Positions 59,133 to 64,000 of a DNA stretch of 64,000 nt are shown piece by piece. Location of the stretch: positions 1 through 64,000 of the forward strand of contig NZ_CAMLJP010000018.1 in assembly GCF_946480385.1 (NCBI RefSeq), read 5' to 3'. A model generated the notes under the pieces. The model had not been told where the DNA came from, made no database searches, and was given only the letters and a program-made list of their open reading frames with translations. Each line of letters opens with the position of its first letter. Position 1 is the first letter of the stretch. This DNA comes from an uncultured Azospirillum sp. (lineage in GTDB: Bacteria; Pseudomonadota; Alphaproteobacteria; Azospirillales; Azospirillaceae). The position numbers and the translations under genes were made by a program.

Positions 59133-59411
59133 ATGGTCATCACCTTCGAAGACTGCGTCGGCATGAGCGGACTGACGAAGGAGGAGATCGATGCAATCGC
59201 CACGCACGAGCATCTGCCGGAGATCGTCGCCTCCGAACTGGGCAGCTATCTGGTCGCGACCGAGGCGGGGCAGAGCGAAATCCGGCGCATGATCGAGGAC
59301 GACATCGCCGAGGCGAAGGCGCACGGCCGGCATGAACGGACCGCGCTGCTGAAGCTCGTCCTGTGCCATTTCCTGCAGGAACATGTGGCCGCCCGCACCG
59401 TCAATCCCTGA
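59133..59411 (+). CDS. Small helical hypothetical protein
   Basis: 92 residues from an ATG at 59133 with GGGGAG upstream: MVITFEDCVGMSGLTKEEID, EIVASELGSYLVATEAGQSE, and LLKLVLCHFLQEHVAAR. Cytoplasmic, helical, family unknown. The frame can be extended to 59016 through the duplicated leader, which I treat as untranslated. Under the phaC box. Confidence 0.7.
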   Translation: MVITFEDCVGMSGLTKEEIDAIATHEHLPEIVASELGSYLVATEAGQSEIRRMIEDDIAEAKAHGRHERTALLKLVLCHFLQEHVAARTVNP

Positions 59412-59455
59412 CGGACCAAGTCGCGCAGGACAGCGGTTGGGGGACGGCCGACGTC

Positions 59456-59502
59456 ATCCGGATCAAGGCCGGGTGACGTTTCGCCGGAGAAGGCGGTCGA
59501 TG
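59456..59502 (-). repeat. 47-bp repeat, copy at protease 3' end
   Basis: Covers the last 12 codons and stop of the protease gene and the base run beyond it. Same sequence as 31141-31187, where no gene is present. The box in front of copy 1 (TTTATCTGGATTAA) corresponds here to a decayed GTCATCCGGATCAA. Confidence 0.7.
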
Positions 59503-60275
59503 CTGCGGTTCGCGTTGGCAATCGGGATGGCGAAGCCGATGCCGCTGTTGCCGACGGATGACCCGATCAGACTGTCGTTGACCCCGACCAGTTCGCCCCG
59601 GAGAGTCACCAGGGCCCCGCCCGAATTGCCCGGATTGATCGAGGCGTCGGTCTGGATGAAGGAACCGTCGGGCTCGGTCGGATTACGCGCGCCCAGACCG
59701 CTGACGATCCCCAGTGTCGCGGTTTGGGCAAGGCCGAACGGGTTCCCGATCGCCACCACGAAATCGCCCACGCGCAGATCGTCGGAATTCCCCAAAGGCA
59801 CCGCCACGAGGTCGCGCGCCTCGACCTGGATCACCGCGATGTCGCCGGCCGCGTCGGTGCCGACGATGCGGCCGGGGAGGCTCCGCGCGTCCTTCAGCGT
59901 GACGGTGATCTCGTCCGCGCCGTCGACGAGGTGACGGGTGGTGAGGATGGTGCCCGAGGGCGCGTCGATGACGATTCCGGACCCTTGGACGAGGAACCGG
60001 CCCTCCTCCGGCCGCATGCGCTTGGGCAGGCCGAGCATGGCGCGGAATTCCGGGTCGCGGATCAGGGCCATCTCCTCGGCGGAGAACTGGCCGCTTGCCG
60101 CGATGCTGACCACCCCCGGCAGCACCCGCTCCAGCATGGGGGCGAGGGTGGGGATGGCGTTCGGCGAATCGAATGCGCCGTTCAGGGCGCAGGCGCCGAG
60201 GCCCGCCAGCACCGCCGATCCGATCGCCGTGCGTCGCACCAGATCGACGATCCGCTTTCCGATCTGTCGAGACAT
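59463..60275 (-). CDS. DegP/HtrA-like serine protease without PDZ
   Basis: 270 residues. A hydrophobic signal or anchor near residues 10-25 and LAGLGACAL (possible lipobox Cys28). The trypsin-like core has a His region (ILTTRHLVDGADEITVTL), Asp (DAAGDIAVIQVE) and Ser (NPGNSGGALVTLRGELVG). It stops right after IDRLLRRNVTRP, the point where HtrA proteins pass into their PDZ domain, so the PDZ domains are absent or lost. Follows the cytochrome gene by 71 bp in a probable operon. Periplasmic or membrane-bound. Confidence 0.82.
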   Translation of the reverse strand: MSRQIGKRIVDLVRRTAIGSAVLAGLGACALNGAFDSPNAIPTLAPMLERVLPGVVSIAASGQFSAEEMALIRDPEFRAMLGLPKRMRPEEGRFLVQGSGIVIDAPSGTILTTRHLVDGADEITVTLKDARSLPGRIVGTDAAGDIAVIQVEARDLVAVPLGNSDDLRVGDFVVAIGNPFGLAQTATLGIVSGLGARNPTEPDGSFIQTDASINPGNSGGALVTLRGELVGVNDSLIGSSVGNSGIGFAIPIANANRSIDRLLRRNVTRP

Positions 60276-60346
60276 GCGCTGGGCCCCTGCCTGTATCCGC
60301 CGCCCCTCCTGGCCGGCGCGCGACCCGCACCGGCGGGCCGAAGCCG

Positions 60347-60808
60347 TCAATTGCCCTGAATGGTCTGGATGTAATAGACCAGCTCCAGGATCTTTCCGCG
60401 GACGACCTGTTCCGACCCCCATGGCCAGAAGTCCTGCACCGATTCCGCCCGGAACGCCGATCCCCAGACCGGCATCTCCCGCGGGCCATGCGCCCCGATC
60501 GCCTCGCGCCCGTCGATCATCCCGTAGAGATAGTCGAGCGGGAAGACGCCCTTGTTGCGCTCGCGGATGGTGGTCAGATCCGCCGGCTTCCTGGTGAGGT
60601 AATCGGCATAGGGACCGTCGCCATGACCGGTGCGGCCGTGGCACACCGCGCAGTTGGCGAAATAGGAGGATTGGCCGATCGGCTCGTCGGCTTTCCCTGC
60701 GGTCTTTTCTGGGCGCGATTGCGCAAACGCCGACGAGCACAGCGCAGCGATGCCCATGACCGCGACGAACCGGGCGAAGTGCCGCCCGCCGGACAGGGTA
60801 GGGTGCAT
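60347..60808 (-). CDS. c-type cytochrome
   Basis: 153 residues. Signal peptide with cleavage near AFAQS (residue 31), one haem motif CAVCHG, and a distal Met probably in EMPVWGSAF. Class I cytochrome c fold with LVYYIQTIQGN at the end. GAGGG precedes the ATG at 60808. Periplasmic electron carrier. Divergent from the Usp gene at 60958, sharing a box with a CATTGT -10 on this side. Confidence 0.9.
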   Translation of the reverse strand: MHPTLSGGRHFARFVAVMGIAALCSSAFAQSRPEKTAGKADEPIGQSSYFANCAVCHGRTGHGDGPYADYLTRKPADLTTIRERNKGVFPLDYLYGMIDGREAIGAHGPREMPVWGSAFRAESVQDFWPWGSEQVVRGKILELVYYIQTIQGN

Positions 60809-60835
60809 GGTGCCCTCCATCGTTGGTATCGGGGC

Positions 60836-60905
60836 ACAATGGCGGAGGGTGGAGCGTGGCACCTTAACCGGGATTAACGCCGGAGTGATGAGAACGTCCG
60901 ATCCT
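60836..60905. promoter_or_regulatory. Bidirectional FNR-type box, cytochrome and usp
   Basis: Box TTAACCGGGATTAA (60864-60877). To the left CATTGT (reverse strand 60836-60841) is 32 bp from its centre; to the right GATCCT (60900-60905) also 32 bp. One box may drive both genes. Confidence 0.72.
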
Positions 60906-60957
60906 GCCCCTGGGACCGTCGGGAACGCTCCGGTCCCGTCAGCCGGAGGGATGGACC

Positions 60958-61809
60958 ATGTACCGCAAGATCCTTGTTCCGCTGTCCAACGCGGCCGGCA
61001 GCATGGATGCCGCGCTCGACGCCGCACTCTTCATTGGCCGCATCTTCGGTTCGCGCGTCGAGGTGTTGTACGCGCGCGCCAGCCCGGAACACCTGATCCT
61101 GGTGCTCGGAAAGGGTTTTGCCGGCACGATGCTGGAAAACGCGCTACGGGAGGTCCAGGCGAAGATCGCGCGGGATTGCCAAACCGCGCATGAGCGGATG
61201 CAAGGGCATCTCCGCCAAGCTGGGACGGTCGGCCGGGATCCGGAGATGGTCTGGCGGGAGGTCGAAGGGCCGGCCGACAAGACGATCGCGATGGAAGGCC
61301 GCTTCGCGGATCTCATCCTGTTCGCCAAGCCCAGGCATGACGGCGTGACCGACAGCGTGTGGCGGTCGATGTTCGACACCGCCCTGTTCGGGACGGCGCG
61401 TCCGGTGATCCTGACTCCCTTCTCGGCCGTGCGGCCCATAGGGTCGAGGATCATGATCGCGTGGAACGGGAGCCCTCAGGCGACCAGGGCCATGGTGGCG
61501 GCGCTGCCCCTGCTGCGCCATGCGCAGGAGGTCCTCATAGGAACCTTCGGATTGGGGGACGACATTCACGCCGATACGGAGCGGCTGCAGGACTATCTGC
61601 TGATGCAGGGGGTCGAGGCCAAGGCCGAACATCTGCCGGCAAGCCTGCGGGAGACCGGCAGCGTCCTGCTCGCCATGGCGGCCCAATTCGGCGCCGACCT
61701 GCTCGTCATGGGCGGGCACGGCCGGAACCGCTTGCGGCAGTGGACGTTGGGGAGCACCACATCCCATGTGGTCGGCCTTGCGACCATTCCGGTGCTGATG
61801 GTGCATTGA
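60958..61809 (+). CDS. Universal stress protein, tandem UspA domains
   Basis: 283 residues. First half MYRKILVPLSNAAGSMDAAL; second half beginning RPIGSRIMIAWNGSPQATRA and ending with the nucleotide motif GADLLVMGGHGRNRLRQWTLGSTTSH (core GGHGRNRLRQWTLGS). GGAGGG precedes the ATG. It is a second tandem Usp in the island, distinct from the one at 37753. Divergent from the cytochrome operon. Confidence 0.92.
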   Translation: MYRKILVPLSNAAGSMDAALDAALFIGRIFGSRVEVLYARASPEHLILVLGKGFAGTMLENALREVQAKIARDCQTAHERMQGHLRQAGTVGRDPEMVWREVEGPADKTIAMEGRFADLILFAKPRHDGVTDSVWRSMFDTALFGTARPVILTPFSAVRPIGSRIMIAWNGSPQATRAMVAALPLLRHAQEVLIGTFGLGDDIHADTERLQDYLLMQGVEAKAEHLPASLRETGSVLLAMAAQFGADLLVMGGHGRNRLRQWTLGSTTSHVVGLATIPVLMVH

Positions 61810-61853
61810 GGCAAGGTTGCGCCCGCCCGATGGGGGATGGTCATTGGATGTGG

Positions 61854-62015
61854 GGGGAGGCATTGCGCCAGACGCTCTCGCGCCAGCGGTCCGGGTCCAG
61901 CGTCGGAGACGGGAGGACCGAGGAGGAGGGCGCCGGCGTTATGCCCATCTCCGCCAGACCGACCAGCTGCTTCAGGCGGTCAATGATCGTCTCCGCGTTG
62001 CGCAACGTCCGTCAG
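61854..62015 (-). pseudogene. FNR-type regulator C-terminal remnant
   Basis: A frame on the reverse strand reads KQLVGLAEMGITPAPSSSVL followed by PDRWRESVWRNA and a stop. It matches the tail of the island regulator (LANLAEMSETPAPSSAFLPP and PDTWCGGAWHNA at 39500-39640). The DNA-binding and sensor domains are not present. It lies after the usp gene and was not expected; it suggests a second copy of the regulator gene once lay here. Confidence 0.7.
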
Positions 62016-62374
62016 GGCCTGCGCGTGAAGCTCGCGCTGCTGATCCACGTTCTGCTCTCCTGCTCTCAATCTTCATTCCGACATGGTACCCTGGCCGGAC
62101 GCCAAGCGGCCATGGCGGTCCCCTCGGATTGGCTCTGGGCCGCAAAAGGAAAGGGCTCGATCACCGGAACGCAGAAACCCCAACAGGGGAGGGTCTGGCA
62201 TCGGGCGGGCATCGGCTATCGGACCGTGGGGCGCCCACGCCACGGTACCGGTGTGGGCGGTGAGGCTCCAGGACCAAACGCCAGACGACGAGCTCGGTAT
62301 CACGCCGCGGGCAGAGCCGCGGGACGGCCGGCGATGCCGCCGGCAGAATGGGCGGTCCAGAAGCCGAGAGGACC
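62016..62374. other. No gene recognised
   Basis: About 360 bp between the regulator remnant and the first RHE_PE00001-type copy. I see no coding frame I can support and no repeat. Confidence 0.5.
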
Positions 62375-62990
62375 TCACCGGCTTTTGAGCAGCCGCTGCA
62401 CGCGCTCGACTACGCGGCTGGTGTCGGCGAGCAGGGCGTCGAGCGCGGCGTAATCCACCTCCAGGCGCTCGAGGCGGGCGGGCACCGCTGGTGTGGGCAG
62501 CAGCTGTTCCACCAATGCCAGCGGCTCCGGCACCACGATCTTTGGCGGCCGTCCCGGCCGGTGCCCGGGCCGGCCCGGCAGTCTCGCCGCGGATGTCTTC
62601 GCAGCCGGGAAGCCCGTAGAGGCGGTGGCTGCCGAGGCCGGTCACCTCGACGGCGGCCCAGCTGGCCACCAGCTCCTCCATCATCAGCCCGGCACCACGC
62701 AGCGAGCAGCCAAGCAGGCTGGCCAGCCGGGCAGGGCCGAGCAGGGGCGTGGCGGCGAGAAGATCGACGGCGGCCGGCAGGCGGCTGTTGGAGCGGCGCG
62801 AACCGATGGCGGCGCGAGCACTGCGCCAAGTGTGCTCGAAACGGCGCAGGATGGCGAAGCCATCCGCGGCCTCGCGCTCCAGGCTATAGGTAAAGGCCAG
62901 CGTCCAGCCGTCCGCGTCCGTCGGGCTGTCCGGGCGCAGGGTGTCGGCACCGGCGAGGATGGGCAGCAGGGCGCGGGTCACGCCGGTGGC
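62375..62990 (-). pseudogene. RHE_PE00001-type protein, frameshifted copy
   Basis: Matches the gene at 63248 over about 200 residues: ARRSNSRLP-type motif (here SRRSNSRLPAAVDLLAATPL), GSHRLYGLPG and a C-terminal VVERVQRLLKSR. Relative to the second copy about 5 bp are missing near 62560, shifting the frame (after DIRGETAGP), and the N-terminus is absent beyond about 62990. A decayed tandem duplicate. Confidence 0.75.
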
Positions 62991-63247
62991 CTGCGGGTGG
63001 CGATCTCCTCGCCGAACCTCAGGCCCTATTGGTGCACGGTTTCATGTCTGACCGTAGTACCACGCAGCCACAGCATCTCCTCGACCATCCAAAGGCTCAG
63101 CGGAAAGCGGAAGTTGTAATCGACTTATGAGACGATCGAACCGCTGCACAATCGTTACGGCTAATATGAACATTGTGCCTGATCTGGGCTGCATCGGGGG
63201 AGGCTCGCGGACGGCGACGAGCCCCCGGCGCCTGGAATTGCCGCCCG

Positions 63248-64000
63248 TCACCGCCTCTTCAGCATCGCCTGAACGCGTTCGACGACCCGGTTGGTGTCGG
63301 CGAGCAAGGCGTCGAGCGCTGTGTAATCCACCTCCAAGCGCTCAAGACGGGCGGGCACTGGCGGAAGTGGCCGGGGCAGCTCGGTCGCGGCCAGCGGCTC
63401 CGGCACGATCACCTTCGGCGGCCGTCCCCGTCGGTGCCCGTAACGGCGCGGTCCGGCGGTTTCGCCGCGGATGCCCTCGGTGCCGGGCAGGCCGTACAGG
63501 CGGTGCGAGCCGCGGCCGGTCACCTCGACGGCGGCGCCGCAGGCCACCAGGTCCTCCAGCATCAGGCCGGCACCGCGGACGCTGCAGCCGAGCAGGCTGG
63601 CCAGCCGGGTGGGGCCGACCAGCGGCGTGGCGGCGAGCAGGTCGACGGCGGCCGGCAAACGGCTGTTCGAGCGGCGCGCGCCGATGGCGGCGCGGGCGCC
63701 GCGCCAGGCGTGTTCGAGCCGGCGCAGGATGGCGAGGCCATCCATGGCTTCGCGCTCGAGGCTGCGGGCGAAGGCCAGCCCCCAGCCGTCCGCGTCCGTC
63801 GGGCTGTCCGGGTGCAGGGTGTCGGCACCGGCGAGGATGGGGAGCAGGGTGCGGGTCACGCCGATGGTCTGCAACGCCGCCGGCAGGGCGGCGCGCACCG
63901 CACCGCGCGGGCGGTCGTCGAGGGTCCAAGCCCGCATCGCCCGCGCCAGCGCCGTCAGGCGGGCGCCGGGGGTGGGCTGCGTCAGCGCCCATAACGCGTC
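63248..64000 (-). CDS. RHE_PE00001-family DNA-binding protein, partial
   Basis: Runs off the right edge (frame open to 64000). GARRSNSRLPAAVDLLAATP with the following LASLLGCSVRGAGLMLEDLV looks like a helix-turn-helix, as in the RHE_PE00001 / DUF1612 family found on rhizobial and related plasmids. C-terminal EVDYTALDALLADTNRVVER and a stop at 63248. Role probably in plasmid or gene regulation, not established. A decayed copy lies next to it at 62375. Confidence 0.78.
   Translation of the reverse strand, partial: DALWALTQPTPGARLTALARAMRAWTLDDRPRGAVRAALPAALQTIGVTRTLLPILAGADTLHPDSPTDADGWGLAFARSLEREAMDGLAILRRLEHAWRGARAAIGARRSNSRLPAAVDLLAATPLVGPTRLASLLGCSVRGAGLMLEDLVACGAAVEVTGRGSHRLYGLPGTEGIRGETAGPRRYGHRRGRPPKVIVPEPLAATELPRPLPPVPARLERLEVDYTALDALLADTNRVVERVQAMLKRR

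Noticed and set aside
59450..59466. GTCATCCGGATCAA as a further FNR-type box
   Set aside because: Left half is poor, and it lies between two convergent gene ends where no promoter is needed. It is better seen as the decayed edge of the 47-bp repeat.

Overview
The window is GC-rich DNA from an Azospirillum-like alphaproteobacterium (Rhodospirillales). This rests on codon and GC character, the FnrN-type regulator, the scattered IS fragments, and the plasmid-type RHE_PE00001-family genes at the right end, which hint at a plasmid or chromid. No rRNA, tRNA or CRISPR array was seen.

Layout. (1) 1-8.3 kb: a sugar (probably alpha-glucoside) module: LacI repressor, divergent binding-protein ABC transporter and a GH31 alpha-glucosidase, with a clear LacI operator and a strong hairpin at the end. 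(2) 8.3-12.3 kb: a chemoreceptor and two family-3 periplasmic binding proteins. (3) 12.5-14.6 kb: a scar with a truncated IS481-type transposase, an intact IS6-family element, and the C-terminal third of a P-type ATPase cut exactly at the IS end. (4) 14.9-19.4 kb: a thiol-redox / suppressor-of-copper-sensitivity-like group (secreted protein, DsbD/ScsB-like, ScsC-like, two small membrane proteins) carrying two apparent frameshifts. (5) 20.4-61.8 kb: a large anaerobiosis/dormancy island. (6) 61.8-64 kb: debris and tandem copies of an RHE_PE00001-type gene.

The island is the main interest. Fifteen copies of a 14-bp FNR-type palindrome (TTNAY-N4-RTNAA) lie almost exclusively in intergenic promoter positions, in a stretch that also encodes an FNR-type regulator (39477-40328) with all four predicted iron-sulfur cysteines. 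At many sites a plausible -10 element lies about 30-35 bp from the box centre, which is the class II FNR geometry. The genes behind the boxes are survival genes: Hsp20, two UspA tandem proteins, FtsH, a hibernation factor fused to a cold-shock domain, PEP synthase, PHA synthase and a phasin-like protein, PRPP synthetase, nicotinate phosphoribosyltransferase, an MgtA/CtpF-like ATPase, a c-type cytochrome with a DegP-like protease, a MacAB-like exporter, an acyl-CoA ligase, and a six-gene operon (acetyl-CoA synthetase, E1alpha, E1beta, E2, acyl carrier protein, glycogen debranching enzyme). The set overlaps in content with the mycobacterial DosR dormancy regulon, but under FNR-type rather than DosR-type sites.

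Proposed joint role (inference): on oxygen loss the regulator switches the cell to storage and maintenance. Glycogen is debranched and carbon enters acetyl-CoA and PHA, PEP is remade from pyruvate, PRPP and NAD are salvaged, ribosomes hibernate, and chaperones, proteases and Usp proteins protect the cell.
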